From Burkholderia sp. WSM2232 (GTDB lineage Bacteria > Pseudomonadota > Gammaproteobacteria > Burkholderiales > Burkholderiaceae): a DNA stretch of 64,000 nucleotides. Shown here piece by piece: positions 43,626-53,151 of the stretch; the stretch's first letter is position 1, and each line of letters opens with the position of its first letter. Made by a program: the position numbers and the translations under genes. Location: positions 6,608 through 70,607 of the forward strand of contig NZ_AWZV01000003.1 of NCBI RefSeq assembly GCF_000472545.1. The letters run 5' to 3'. The notes beneath the pieces are model-generated. The model saw nothing but the letters and a program-made list of their open reading frames with translations, was not told the DNA's origin and ran no database searches.

Positions 43626-43710
43626 GCTTCCATCTGGGTTGGGGCCGCAAAGACTCTTATCATAGGCAAGGTTTTGCTGTTCGACTGTCAGACATTGCAA
43701 GAGAGAAGAG

Positions 43711-44343
43711 ATGAATGACGCCACCGCTTCGCCGGTTGCGCCCGCGCGCGACATGGAGTTCTGGTTCGACTTCGGCAGCAATTACAGCTACCTGAGCGTG
43801 ATGCGGATCGAGGCCGAGGCCGCGGCGCGAGGCGTGCGCGTTCTGTGGCGGCCGTTTCTGCTCGGGCCGATTTTTCGCGCGCTCGGCTACGAGAACTCTC
43901 CGTTTGTGCTGCAGAAGGAGAAGGGCGCTTACGTCTGGAAGGATATGGAACGCCAGTGCCGCAAGTACGGCCTTGCGTTGACGCGCCCGAGCGTTTTTCC
44001 GCGCGCCGCGTTACTTGCGTTGCGCGTGGCGTTGCTCGGCGCGCAGCGTGAGTGGATCGCCGCGTATTGCCGCGAGATCATGCAGCAGAATTTCGTGCAT
44101 GACCGCGATATCGGTTCAGTGGAAGTGGTGAGCGAAGCGCTTGCGAAACTCGGTTTGCCCGCGCAGCAGATCATTGCCGAGGCGCAGACCGACGCGAACA
44201 AGCTGCGTCTGCGGCAACAGACAGAAACTGCTGCGGCAAAAGGTATTTTCGGCGCGCCTACGTTCTTTGTCGGCAACGAAATGTTCTGGGGCAACGACCG
44301 CCTCGACGACGCGCTCGACTTCTGCTATTCGTCGCCCCGCTGA
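43711..44343 (+). CDS. 2-hydroxychromene-2-carboxylate isomerase-like (DsbA-fold, Kappa-GST type)
   Basis: This encodes 210 residues from ATG 43711, with AAGAGAGAAGAG upstream. The thioredoxin-like start (MEFWFDFGSNYSYL) places the catalytic Ser at about residue 23, as in HCCA isomerase, instead of a DsbA CXXC. GIFGAPTFFVGNEMFWGNDR at the end is the family's cis-proline and C-terminal signature. The enzyme isomerises 2-hydroxychromene-2-carboxylate with glutathione in naphthalene breakdown; without other aromatic genes the role is likely a generic GSH-dependent isomerase or transferase. Its 3' end overlaps the next gene by 19 bases on the opposite strand. Confidence 0.87.
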   Translation: MNDATASPVAPARDMEFWFDFGSNYSYLSVMRIEAEAAARGVRVLWRPFLLGPIFRALGYENSPFVLQKEKGAYVWKDMERQCRKYGLALTRPSVFPRAALLALRVALLGAQREWIAAYCREIMQQNFVHDRDIGSVEVVSEALAKLGLPAQQIIAEAQTDANKLRLRQQTETAAAKGIFGAPTFFVGNEMFWGNDRLDDALDFCYSSPR

Positions 44344-44582
44344 CAGAAGCGCCGGCCAGGCACATGCGAGACGACGGCCTGCGCGATCTGCAACGGCGTG
44401 CTCTCCGCGGGCACCACGCGGCGGCTGGCTTCCGGCGTGTGCTTCATGGTCCATTCGACGAGCCGGTACGAACGTCCCCAAGGCGGCTGCAACGGGTCCG
44501 AGACCTTGCATGAGTGAATCTGCCGCACCCAGTCGTTGTCGGGCATGGCGCGCAGATGTTCGAATACCGCGTTCTCAACCAT
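44325..44582 (-). CDS. Small conserved-looking hypothetical protein
   Basis: 85 residues from ATG 44582, preceded by a strong AAGGAGG. The longer open frame upstream is not needed. The sequence (NAVFEHLRAMPDNDWVRQIH, WGRSYRLVEWTMKHTPEASR) is soluble, with no signal and no family I can name. Two Cys are present (SCKVS, RFCQRG). It overlaps the isomerase gene tail to tail by 19 bases. Confidence 0.65.
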   Translation of the reverse strand: MVENAVFEHLRAMPDNDWVRQIHSCKVSDPLQPPWGRSYRLVEWTMKHTPEASRRVVPAESTPLQIAQAVVSHVPGRRFCQRGDE

Positions 44583-44759
44583 GATTTGACCTCCTTCTTT
44601 CCGCAGGCATGCAGCCTGTCTCTTGACGCATCGGCAAACACCGCTGAAAAAAACGCCGCCGATGATCTGGCGGCTCAACAGGGGATGTTGAACCGCATGG
44701 TTACAGCAAAGAATTAAGCGAGACTTAAGAGCCGCCAAATCTTTGCGTGGCCGCTTGCT

Positions 44760-45968
44760 GTGCGTTTTCCTCAAGACGCCGCTAAAAGGGCCGTTATAAA
44801 AGTCACCGACCTCGTTCGAGTTCCGGGCCACGAGCCCGCACCGCTGAATACTGCCGATAACGTGATCTATCCTGCCCCAACGCCGCTTTCCGAGCGTCTG
44901 CGCTCGCTCGTCGATACCGTGCAGCACAACGAACGCACGCTGCGCCGCTTTCAGGACGTCGAACTGCGCTTGATCGGCGCGCAGGACTTCGTGTCGTTTC
45001 TCGACACGTTGTTCGGCCACTTGCCGCGCGAGTTCTCGCTGTCGGCGGTCTCGCTATGGCTCGACGAACGCGCGCCCATGCTGCTGGAACTGCTCGAGCC
45101 CGCCGCACTGCGCGCCATGGACCGTCCGAATCTGAAGACCTCGCGCGAAGCACGCATGGTTGCACAGTGCCTATGCGAAGGCGGGCAACCGTGGCTTGGC
45201 CGGCCACGCGAACTGGACGAGGCGTCGCGCCGGGCATTTTTCGGCGACGCGCAAGTTCCGGCGAGCGCGATTCTCCTGCCGCTTGCCGCCGGTCATACCG
45301 TGAGCGGTTATCTGTGCCTTGGCAGCGACGACGCAAACCGTTTCGCGCAAGGCATGGCGACCGACATTCTCGAGCGTTTTGCGAGCATCGTGACCGCGAG
45401 CCTCGACAACGTCTCGCATCGCGAACGGCTCAAGCAGTTGGGCATGACCGACCCGCTAACGGGACTGTCCAACCGCCGCTATTTCGACGAGCGTCTGCGC
45501 GAAGAACTGATGCGTGCGGCGCGTTATGGCGTGCCGCTCGCCTGTCTTTTTATCGACGTCGACAGTTTCAAGCGGATCAACGACACCTACGGACATCAGA
45601 CAGGCGACCGCGCGCTGGCCGCGGTGGCGGCGTGCGTGCGACAGCAGGTGCGGCTCGGCGACACGGTGGCGCGCTATGGCGGCGAAGAGTTCGCCGCACT
45701 GGTGCAAGGCGACCGTGCGGACGCGCAGACGGTAGCCGAGCGGGTTCGTCTGGCGGTCGAAAAACTGCATCTGCTCGACGACGACGGCGAACGCATTGCG
45801 TTGACCGTGTCGATCGGCGTGGCGGCCCGTACGGTGAGCGGCTCGCCGGCCGAAGCGGTGGCGCTGGGCCGCGGCATGATCGACGAGGCCGACCGCGCGA
45901 TGTATCAGGCCAAGCACAACGGGCGCAACCGCGTGGAGGCGCTGCTCGGCGAGACGGCGCGCGGTTGA
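44760..45968 (+). CDS. Diguanylate cyclase with DUF484/GAF-like N-terminus
   Basis: 402 residues from GTG 44760; the start is uncertain because no ribosome site is obvious. Residues of about 45-220 resemble a DUF484/GAF sensor with a helical lead-in (LRSLVDTVQHNERTLRRFQD). A GGDEF domain follows, with metal-binding Asp in CLFIDVDSFKRIND, active site YGGEEFAAL, and the inhibitory-site RxxD (RLGD) exactly five residues earlier, so product inhibition by c-di-GMP is expected. It makes c-di-GMP from two GTP, controlling biofilm or adhesion. It is cytosolic, with no membrane helix. The adhesin at 18.3 kb could be a downstream target; that is speculation. Confidence 0.87.
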   Translation: MRFPQDAAKRAVIKVTDLVRVPGHEPAPLNTADNVIYPAPTPLSERLRSLVDTVQHNERTLRRFQDVELRLIGAQDFVSFLDTLFGHLPREFSLSAVSLWLDERAPMLLELLEPAALRAMDRPNLKTSREARMVAQCLCEGGQPWLGRPRELDEASRRAFFGDAQVPASAILLPLAAGHTVSGYLCLGSDDANRFAQGMATDILERFASIVTASLDNVSHRERLKQLGMTDPLTGLSNRRYFDERLREELMRAARYGVPLACLFIDVDSFKRINDTYGHQTGDRALAAVAACVRQQVRLGDTVARYGGEEFAALVQGDRADAQTVAERVRLAVEKLHLLDDDGERIALTVSIGVAARTVSGSPAEAVALGRGMIDEADRAMYQAKHNGRNRVEALLGETARG

Positions 45969-46113
45969 TGGTGTGCTGAGCGTGGCGTGTGGATGGGCCG
46001 GGCCGCCCGCGTGAGCACGCATGACCGCAGGCGCGGCGGCACGCCGGAAGGCTGCAAGATGCGCGTTGTGACAGCACCGGCAGGTCGCGCGTCAGCAGCG
46101 CACACGCTTTCCC

Positions 46114-47835
46114 TCACGCATCCGGCGGCACGCCCAGCAATTGCAGGGCGCCGCCGGTCACCGCGCTGAAAACTGGTCCGGCCACTGTGCCGCCGTAAAA
46201 CGCCTTGCCGGCGGGGTCGTCGATCATCACGGCGACGATCAGGCGTGGATCGCTCATCGGCGCCATGCCGACGAACAGCGCGCGGTAGCGGTTTTTCGCG
46301 TAGCTCGTGCCAACCTGCTTGCGCGCGGTGCCGGTCTTGCCGCCGACGCGATAGCCTTCCACCGCCGCCGCACGCCCTGTGCCGCCGTCGCCGGTGGCCA
46401 TTTCCAGCATAGAGCGGATCGCGCGTGCGGTGGCCGGCGTGGTGACCGCGTGCCGGCCCTGCGCGACGGCCGCCGCATTGGGGTCCTCGCGCACGAGGCG
46501 CACAGGGTGCATCGTGCCGTCGCCGGCATACGCGGTGTAGATCTGCGCGATCTGCAACAGCGATGCCGAGAGGCCGTAGCCGTAAGCCATCGTCGCCTGC
46601 TCGATGGGACGCCAGCGTTTGTACGGGCGCATCTTGCCGGATGCCACACCCGGAAAGGTCAGCTCGGGCCGCACGCCAAGGCCGTATTCCTGATATTTGG
46701 CCCAGATTTTTTCAGCCGGCAGATTCAGCGCCAGCTTGGCGAGCGCGATATTGCTCGACTTCTGCACGGCCTCGGCAACCGTCATGACGCCATGATTCGA
46801 GGTGTCGTGGATCACCGCGGGGCCGATCTTGTACCAGCCCGGCGCGGTGTCGATCGCGCTTTGCGGCCGCACCTTGCCCTCGTCGATGGAAAGCGCGACG
46901 ACTACCGGCTTGATCGTCGAACCCGGCTCGAAGGTGTCGACCACCGCGCGATTGCGCAACTGCCGGCCGGTCAGGCGCGCGCGATCGTTCGGGTCGAAGC
47001 TCGGATAGTTGGCGAGCGCGAGAATTTCGCCGTTGCGCGCGTCGAGCACCACCACGCTGCCCGCTTCTGCGCGGTGCTTCGCGATTGCTTCCTTCAATTG
47101 CCCATACGCGAGCTGCTGGATGCGCCGGTCGATCGTCAAATGAATCGTTTCGCCGTTCTGCGCGGGCACGAGCGGCCGCGTTTCCGATACCACGCGGCCC
47201 AGCCTGTCACGAATCACTTCGCGATGGCCGGGCACGCCTAGCAACTGTTCGTTCGCGGCGAGTTCGACGCCTTCCTGACCGTTGTCCTCGATGTCGGTGA
47301 ATCCGACGACGTGAGCCGCCGACTCGCCTTCCGGATAAAAGCGCTTCGAATCGGCGATCTGCGTGATGCCCGCAAGTCCGAGTTTCGACAGATGCCCGGC
47401 CGTCTCCGCATCCACCTGACGCTTGAGCAGCACGAAGGTCTTGTCGCCATTCAGACGGCGGCGCAGTTCCGCGAGCGGCAAGTCCAGCAGCTTCGACAGC
47501 GGCGGCAACGCGGCTTCGTCGAGCAGCTTTGGCGAAGCCCAGATCTCGTAGGTCGCGAGGCTCACGGCGAGCATCGAACCATTGCGGTCGACAATGCGCC
47601 CGCGCGTTGCGTCGAGCTCGATGGTGCGCTGGTAGCGCTTTTGCCCCTGGTCCACGTAGAAGTCGCGATTGAACACCTGAACCCAGAACGCACGCCCGGC
47701 AAGCGCGGCAAAGGCGGCGAACACCAGCACTACGATGAGCCTGGAGCGCCACATCGGCAGGCGCGCGACCAGCAACTGGTTCTTCGCGACCGGCGCGTAA
47801 GGATCGCGTGGCTGGGATTTTTTCTTCTGGATCAT
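46114..47835 (-). CDS. Class B penicillin-binding protein, FtsI/PBP3 paralogue
   Basis: The 573-residue protein from ATG 47835 has a short cytosolic tail, one membrane helix (about 30-48), a pedestal domain, and a transpeptidase domain with the three active-site motifs: Ser306-x-x-Lys309 (GSTIK), Ser360-Ser-Asn362 (KSSN) and Lys500-Thr-Gly (GGKTGTAR). It cross-links peptidoglycan at the septum with an FtsW-type polymerase. It is not in a division/cell-wall cluster, so it is a second copy beside housekeeping ftsI, possibly used under certain conditions or tuned to beta-lactam tolerance. Length and order are normal for PBP3. Confidence 0.9.
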   Translation of the reverse strand: MIQKKKSQPRDPYAPVAKNQLLVARLPMWRSRLIVVLVFAAFAALAGRAFWVQVFNRDFYVDQGQKRYQRTIELDATRGRIVDRNGSMLAVSLATYEIWASPKLLDEAALPPLSKLLDLPLAELRRRLNGDKTFVLLKRQVDAETAGHLSKLGLAGITQIADSKRFYPEGESAAHVVGFTDIEDNGQEGVELAANEQLLGVPGHREVIRDRLGRVVSETRPLVPAQNGETIHLTIDRRIQQLAYGQLKEAIAKHRAEAGSVVVLDARNGEILALANYPSFDPNDRARLTGRQLRNRAVVDTFEPGSTIKPVVVALSIDEGKVRPQSAIDTAPGWYKIGPAVIHDTSNHGVMTVAEAVQKSSNIALAKLALNLPAEKIWAKYQEYGLGVRPELTFPGVASGKMRPYKRWRPIEQATMAYGYGLSASLLQIAQIYTAYAGDGTMHPVRLVREDPNAAAVAQGRHAVTTPATARAIRSMLEMATGDGGTGRAAAVEGYRVGGKTGTARKQVGTSYAKNRYRALFVGMAPMSDPRLIVAVMIDDPAGKAFYGGTVAGPVFSAVTGGALQLLGVPPDA

Positions 47836-47933
47836 GGATGAATAAACTGCGGGTTAGCTTGCGGCACGGCTCATTGTAATGAGAACGTAATCTGTATGCG
47901 AGATTACTGCAAGCCAACTCGCGCGACAGGCGC

Positions 47934-47968
47934 AAAAAAGCCGCGCGGACTTTTACGTCCGCGCGGCT
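47934..47968 (-). terminator. Rho-independent terminator of the chemoreceptor gene
   Basis: On the minus strand AGCCGCGCGGAC pairs with GTCCGCGCGGCT around a six-base loop, and the stem runs into five to six T. It lies about 140 bases after the chemoreceptor stop. Confidence 0.88.
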
Positions 47969-48110
47969 CGTTTTGCTTCATCGATGCGTCGATTTTGACG
48001 CGGGATTTTCAAGGGACGCTCACCGCCTGTCGAGCGCTTTTTATTCGTGGGCCTTCACTGGTAGAGCTTCGGCCGTACGGCTTCACGCATACGACTTCGC
48101 ACGTACCACT

Positions 48111-49652
48111 TCACGCAGGCAGCGCGAAGCTCGAGATCGCTTCGCGCAACACACCCACCTGGTCCTTCAGCGAATGCGCGGCGGCGGCCGCCTGCTCGAC
48201 GAGCGCGGCGTTCTGCTGGGTGACCTGATCCATTTCGCCGACCGCGCGATTCACCTGCTCGATGCCTGCGCTCTGCTCGCGCGACGCGTTGCTGATTTCC
48301 TCGAGAATTTCATTCACGCGACGCACCGACTGCACGATTTCGCCCATCGTGGAGCCCGCGTTCGAAACCAGCGACGCGCCGGCTTCCACGGTGCTGGTGG
48401 AGGTTTCGATCAGCGCCTTGATTTCCTTCGCGGCCGTGGCCGAGCGTTGCGCGAGGCTGCGCACTTCGGCGGCGACCACGGCGAAGCCGCGTCCCTGTTC
48501 GCCCGCGCGGGCTGCTTCCACCGCCGCGTTCAGCGCGAGGATGTTGGTCTGGAAGGCAATGCCGTCGATTACGCCGATGATGTCGCCGATCTGCCGCGAG
48601 CTCGTCGTGATCTCGCCCATCGTGCGCACCACGTCGTCCACGACGCGGCTGCCGCGCGTGGCGACGTCGGCGGCCTGACCCGCGAGTTGCGCCGCCTGTT
48701 GCGCGCTGTCCGCGTTCTGCTTCACGTTGACCGTCATCTGATCCATGCTCGATGCTGTCTGAACCAGTGCGGCGGCCTGTTCCTCCGTGCGTTGCGACAG
48801 ATCGGTATTGCCGGCGGCAATTTCGCTTGCCCCGATGTTGATGTTCTCCGTCCCCATGCGCACTCGCGAAACGGTGTCGACCAGACCAGCCTGCATGCTC
48901 TGCAACGCATGCAGCAGGCTGCCGGCGTCGTTTTCCTTCACCGGCACGCGTACTGCGAGATTGCCGCGCGCCATCAGTTGCGCGTGCTCGACGGCTACTT
49001 CCAGGTCGCCGCCGAGCGAGCGGCGCACGCTGCGCAGCACCAGCACCATGATGGCCGTGGCAATCGCACCGAGCGCAACGGTGATGGCGAGCCAGCGCGA
49101 CAGGCTCGCGTAGAACGCGCGCTGCACGTCGTCCATGTACATGCCGGTGACGACATACCAGTCCCACGGCTGGAAGTGCAGCGAATAGCTGGTCTTGGCC
49201 ACGGGTTTGTCGCTGCCGGGCTTGGCCCACAGATAGTCGACAAAGCCGCCGCCTTCGCGCTTGCCCGCTGTCACGATGTCGGTGAACAGATGGTTGCCCG
49301 CGGGGTCCGTGAACTGCCCCATGTTCTTGCCGAGCAGCTCTTTCTTGAACGGATGCATCAGCATGACGGGCTGCGAGTCGTTCACGGAGATGTAGCCGTC
49401 CTTGCCGTAGCGCATTGATTCGAGCGTGGCGAGCGCCTGCTTCTTCGCTTCGTCTTCCGTGAGGGCGTGCTGTTGCGCCAACGCGTAGTAACGGCCGACG
49501 ACGTGATTCGCCTGGTCGATCAGCGCGGTGAGCTGGTCGCGCCGGTCGGCGATCATCGACGCACGGCTTTGCCACGCGCCGAAGCCGCCGATCAGGATCA
49601 GGCCAAACCAGAGAACAGCGATCATTGAGGCCAGTTTTTTGTTCAGAGTCAT
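48111..49652 (-). CDS. Methyl-accepting chemotaxis protein with single Cache domain
   Basis: 513 residues from ATG 49652. The first helix (about 8-28) leads to a periplasmic sCache_2 sensor ([20 protein letters not shown], later [12 protein letters not shown]). A second helix at about 190-210 is followed by HAMP. The signalling domain has the class hairpin sequence [20 protein letters not shown], then [19 protein letters not shown]. It lacks the C-terminal NWE[T/S]F-type tether. sCache_2 receptors commonly sense small carboxylic acids. It forms trimers of dimers with CheW/CheA at the pole. It stands alone. Confidence 0.92.
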   Translation of the reverse strand: MTLNKKLASMIAVLWFGLILIGGFGAWQSRASMIADRRDQLTALIDQANHVVGRYYALAQQHALTEDEAKKQALATLESMRYGKDGYISVNDSQPVMLMHPFKKELLGKNMGQFTDPAGNHLFTDIVTAGKREGGGFVDYLWAKPGSDKPVAKTSYSLHFQPWDWYVVTGMYMDDVQRAFYASLSRWLAITVALGAIATAIMVLVLRSVRRSLGGDLEVAVEHAQLMARGNLAVRVPVKENDAGSLLHALQSMQAGLVDTVSRVRMGTENINIGASEIAAGNTDLSQRTEEQAAALVQTASSMDQMTVNVKQNADSAQQAAQLAGQAADVATRGSRVVDDVVRTMGEITTSSRQIGDIIGVIDGIAFQTNILALNAAVEAARAGEQGRGFAVVAAEVRSLAQRSATAAKEIKALIETSTSTVEAGASLVSNAGSTMGEIVQSVRRVNEILEEISNASREQSAGIEQVNRAVGEMDQVTQQNAALVEQAAAAAHSLKDQVGVLREAISSFALPA

Positions 49653-50244
49653 GGCAAGGGGTCGTGCTTGGCAAAAAGGTCTATCGGATGGGCCGGTGCT
49701 GCTGACTTGTTTAACGGCAGCTTTCAGGTGGTTCCTGAGGCAGGGGAAACCCCTGCTGGCACGGGTTTCGTCTGACTAAAACGACACTGCGCGGCTCTCC
49801 GTTGAGCACGCGCGATTAATCGCGTTGATTCGACGTGGGAATTGACGGGATTTATTTCTTTTGTTTCCCGGAGGTGAAATCGAATGGCGATTTTGTGTGG
49901 TGAGTTTCGTTAAACGCGCTTTGGCCTAAACCGAAAACGATCAGGGCGGTCAGTCGGCCTCATCCGTGTTCGAGCGGGCGCTCGGCGCCCGCCTGACCGC
50001 CAGCCGATATCGCATTGGCGACTCGGTAAGAAGTCTGCAAAGCGCCAACCGGTTCCAGATGACCTGCGGCGCGTCTTTCTGCAAAAAATGACACATTTCT
50101 CCACTTAATCGCACGCCAGAAAAAGCCTACCGCTGCCAATGACGAATAAATGAAAATTCCGCTATAGTCGCCATTTTCCAGACGCCAATCGGGCAAAAAG
50201 AGCGCCAAGTAGCCCGCAGTAGGCCGCCACCAGGAGTGCATAAA
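49653..50244. other. Divergent intergenic region before the phosphonate operon
   Basis: 592 bases between the chemoreceptor and PEP mutase starts. It is locally AT-rich (49840-49900, 50080-50170). A sigma-70-like promoter is placed at 50139-50168. No protein-coding frame looked real. Confidence 0.5.
50139..50168 (+). promoter_or_regulatory. Candidate sigma-70 promoter of the phosphonate operon
   Basis: ATGACG (-35-like) and TATAGT (-10, 50163-50168) are separated by 18 bases, about 77 bases upstream of ATG 50245. The -10 match is good; the -35 match is modest. Confidence 0.4.
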
Positions 50245-51969
50245 ATGAACGCCCGCGAACCCGCTTTTGTTTCCGCTTCACGCAGCGCACGCCTGCGCCA
50301 GATGCTCGTCAGCAACGAACTCGAATTCATGATGGAAGCCCATAACGGCCTTTCCGCGCGCATCGTCCGCGAGGCCGGCTTCAAGGCAATCTGGGGCTCG
50401 GGGCTCGCGATCTCCGCGCAATTCGGCGTGCGCGACAACAACGAAGCGAGCTGGACCCAGGTGGTCGACAACCTCGAATTCATGGCCGACGCGAGCGACC
50501 TGCCGATCCTGCTCGACGGCGACACCGGCTACGGCAACTTCAACAACGTGCGCCGTCTGGTGCGCAAGCTCGAGCAGCGCGGCATTGCCGGCGTGTGCAT
50601 CGAAGACAAGCAGTTTCCGAAAACCAATAGCTTCATCAACGGCGAGGCGCAGCCGCTTGCCGACATCGACGAATTCTGCGGCAAGATCAAGGCCGGCAAA
50701 GATTCGCAGTCGGACGAGAATTTTTCGATTGTCGCGCGCGTGGAAGCGCTGATCGCGGGCTGGGGCATGGAAGAGGCGTTGCGCCGCGCGGAAGCCTACC
50801 GCCGCGCCGGTGCGGACGCCATCCTGATTCACAGCAAGCTCTCGCGCCCCGACGAAATTCTGGAGTTCGCGCGCGAATGGGCCGGCCGCGCGCCGCTCGT
50901 CATCGTGCCGACCAAGTACTACAGCACGCCGACAGAAGTGTTTCGCGAAGCCGGCATCAGCACCGTGATCTGGGCGAACCATCTGATTCGCGCGGCGACC
51001 TCTGCCATGCAGGCGGTGGCGCGCGAGATCCACACGAGCGAAACGCTCGTGAACGTCGAAGACCGCATCGCGGCCGTCAACGAAATTTTCCGCTTGCAGG
51101 ACGCCGACGAATATTCGGAAGCCGAAGACCGCTATCTGTCGAGCGGCCGGGCGGCGGGCGCCGCCGTCGTGCTCGCGGCGAGCCGCGGCAAGGGCCTCGA
51201 GGCCGTCACGCAAGACCGCCCGAAAGTCATGCTGCCGGTGGCCGGCAAGCCGCTGTTGCGCTGGCTCGTCGACGCATTCAAGAAGCAGGGCGTCAATGAC
51301 ATCACGGTGGTGGGCGGTTATCGCGCCGATGCGATCGACACGGCCGGCATCAAGCTGGTCGTCAACGACAGGCATGCGGAGACGGGCGAACTCGCGTCGC
51401 TCGCGTGCGCGCTCGACAAGCTCTCGGGCGACACCGTGATTTCCTACGGCGATCTGCTGTTCCGCAGCTACATTCTGCGCGATCTGGTGGAGAGCGAAGC
51501 GGCGTTCAGCGTGGTGGTGGATTCTTCGCTGACCGATGCGGAAAACGCGAGCGTGCGCGACTTCGCGTGGTGCTCGGCCGCCGACGACCGAGGTCTCTTC
51601 GGCAACAAGGTCGTGCTGCGTCATGTATCGAGCGGGCACGAGGCGTCGTCGGCGATTGCTGCACAAACGCCGCATGGCCGCTGGGTCGGTCTTCTGAACG
51701 TGCGCGGCGCAGGCCGCGAGCGTCTGCAAACCGTGATGCGCGAGCTGCAGGCGCGCGCCGATTTCGCGTCGCTCGACATGCCTGCGCTGCTGAATGCGCT
51801 GATCGAAGCCGGTGAGTCCATCGAGGTGCAGTACGTGCACGGCCACTGGCGCGGCGTCAACGATCTGGAAGACTTCCGCCGTGCGGGAGACTTCGCGCAC
51901 GGGCAGACGCCGCTCGCGGCGTCCGTCGGCGGTGCGGCCGCTGACGCAGCGAACGGAGCGGCGCAATGA
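50245..51969 (+). CDS. Phosphoenolpyruvate mutase fused to a nucleotidyltransferase
   Basis: This encodes 574 residues from ATG 50245, with AGGAG eight bases upstream. Residues 1-300 are PEP mutase: the diagnostic [10 protein letters not shown] (Glu120 to Ser129), [20 protein letters not shown], and the barrel typical of the isocitrate lyase superfamily. The C-terminal part, from about 303, is a GT-A-fold nucleotidyltransferase ([20 protein letters not shown], then LPVAGKPLL), like the phosphonate cytidylyltransferases (PntC type) described with PepM. The mutase makes phosphonopyruvate from PEP, forming the C-P bond. The fused domain should activate 2-aminoethylphosphonate with CTP. The P-loop reads LAAS where LAAG is usual. 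It overlaps the next gene as ATGA. Confidence 0.9.
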   Translation: MNAREPAFVSASRSARLRQMLVSNELEFMMEAHNGLSARIVREAGFKAIWGSGLAISAQFGVRDNNEASWTQVVDNLEFMADASDLPILLDGDTGYGNFNNVRRLVRKLEQRGIAGVCIEDKQFPKTNSFINGEAQPLADIDEFCGKIKAGKDSQSDENFSIVARVEALIAGWGMEEALRRAEAYRRAGADAILIHSKLSRPDEILEFAREWAGRAPLVIVPTKYYSTPTEVFREAGISTVIWANHLIRAATSAMQAVAREIHTSETLVNVEDRIAAVNEIFRLQDADEYSEAEDRYLSSGRAAGAAVVLAASRGKGLEAVTQDRPKVMLPVAGKPLLRWLVDAFKKQGVNDITVVGGYRADAIDTAGIKLVVNDRHAETGELASLACALDKLSGDTVISYGDLLFRSYILRDLVESEAAFSVVVDSSLTDAENASVRDFAWCSAADDRGLFGNKVVLRHVSSGHEASSAIAAQTPHGRWVGLLNVRGAGRERLQTVMRELQARADFASLDMPALLNALIEAGESIEVQYVHGHWRGVNDLEDFRRAGDFAHGQTPLAASVGGAAADAANGAAQ

Positions 51970-53129
51970 TCGAAGCAGCACAGTTTGTCGAGGCGGCGCG
52001 CGAACGCGGCTTCGACTGGTATGCCGGCGTGCCGTGCTCGTACCTGACGCCGTTCATCAACTATGTGCTGCAGGACGAGTCGCTGCATTACGTGTCGGCG
52101 GCCAATGAAGGCGACGCCGTCGCGCTGATCGCGGGCGTCGCGCTCGGCGCCCGTAATGGGCGCCGCGGCATCACCATGATGCAAAACTCCGGGCTCGGCA
52201 ACGCGGTGAGCCCGCTCACCTCGCTCACGTGGACTTTCCGTCTGCCGCAACTGCTGATCGTCACGTGGCGCGGTCAGCCGGGCGTCGCCGACGAACCGCA
52301 GCACGCGCTGATGGGCCCCGTTACGCCCACCATGCTCGACACGATGGAAATTCCCTGGGAGACCTTTCCGACGCAAGCCGAGGCGGTCGGCCCGGCATTG
52401 GATCGCGCCATCGCCCATATGGACAAAACCGGTCGTCCGTATGCGCTCGTCATGCAAAAGGGCAGCGTCGCGCCGTACGAACTGAAGGCGAGCCCCGCCG
52501 GCGCGCGGCGCGTGCCGGCGGCCGCGCGTTCACAGTTCGGCAGCGTGGCCGCGAGCGATCTGGCGTCGCGTCACGACGCGCTGAAAAAAGTGATTGCGCA
52601 TACGCCGCTCGAGTCGACCGTGGTGCTTGCGTCGACCGGTTTTTGCGGCCGCGAGCTTTACGCTATCGACGACCGTCCGAACCAGCTCTACATGGTCGGC
52701 TCGATGGGCTGCGTGACGCCGTTCGCGCTCGGCCTCGCGCTCGCGCGTCCGGACCTGCATGTGGTGGCGCTCGACGGCGACGGCGCCGCGCTCATGCGCA
52801 TGGGCGCGTTTGCGACGCTCGGCGCTTATGGTCCGTCGAACCTCACGCACGTGCTGCTCGACAACGGCGCGCACGACTCCACGGGCGGCCAGGCGACGGT
52901 GTCGCCGCAAGTCTCGTTCGCGGGCGTGGCGGCGGCGTGCGGCTATGCGTCCGCGGTGGAAAGCGACGATCCGGCCGTGCTCGACCAACTGTTCGAATCC
53001 GCGCCGCTGGAAGGCCCACGCTTCGCGCGCCTTGCGATTCGTCGTGGCACGCCGGACGGCTTGCCGCGTCCCACCATCACTCCGCCCGATGTGAAAGCGC
53101 GCCTGATGCGCCACATTGGCGCCGGCTGA
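51966..53129 (+). CDS. Phosphonopyruvate decarboxylase
   Basis: The 387-residue protein overlaps the mutase stop as ATGA (51966-51969), so translation is coupled. The ThDP-enzyme features are [17 protein letters not shown], the catalytic Glu in [10 protein letters not shown], and the ThDP/Mg motif [15 protein letters not shown] with Asn in [13 protein letters not shown]. Length and order agree with Fom2/Ppd enzymes. It decarboxylates phosphonopyruvate to phosphonoacetaldehyde, pulling the unfavourable mutase reaction forward. Cytosolic. Confidence 0.93.
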   Translation: MIEAAQFVEAARERGFDWYAGVPCSYLTPFINYVLQDESLHYVSAANEGDAVALIAGVALGARNGRRGITMMQNSGLGNAVSPLTSLTWTFRLPQLLIVTWRGQPGVADEPQHALMGPVTPTMLDTMEIPWETFPTQAEAVGPALDRAIAHMDKTGRPYALVMQKGSVAPYELKASPAGARRVPAAARSQFGSVAASDLASRHDALKKVIAHTPLESTVVLASTGFCGRELYAIDDRPNQLYMVGSMGCVTPFALGLALARPDLHVVALDGDGAALMRMGAFATLGAYGPSNLTHVLLDNGAHDSTGGQATVSPQVSFAGVAAACGYASAVESDDPAVLDQLFESAPLEGPRFARLAIRRGTPDGLPRPTITPPDVKARLMRHIGAG

Positions 53130-53151
53130 AGCCACACAAAGGAAGCGCCTC

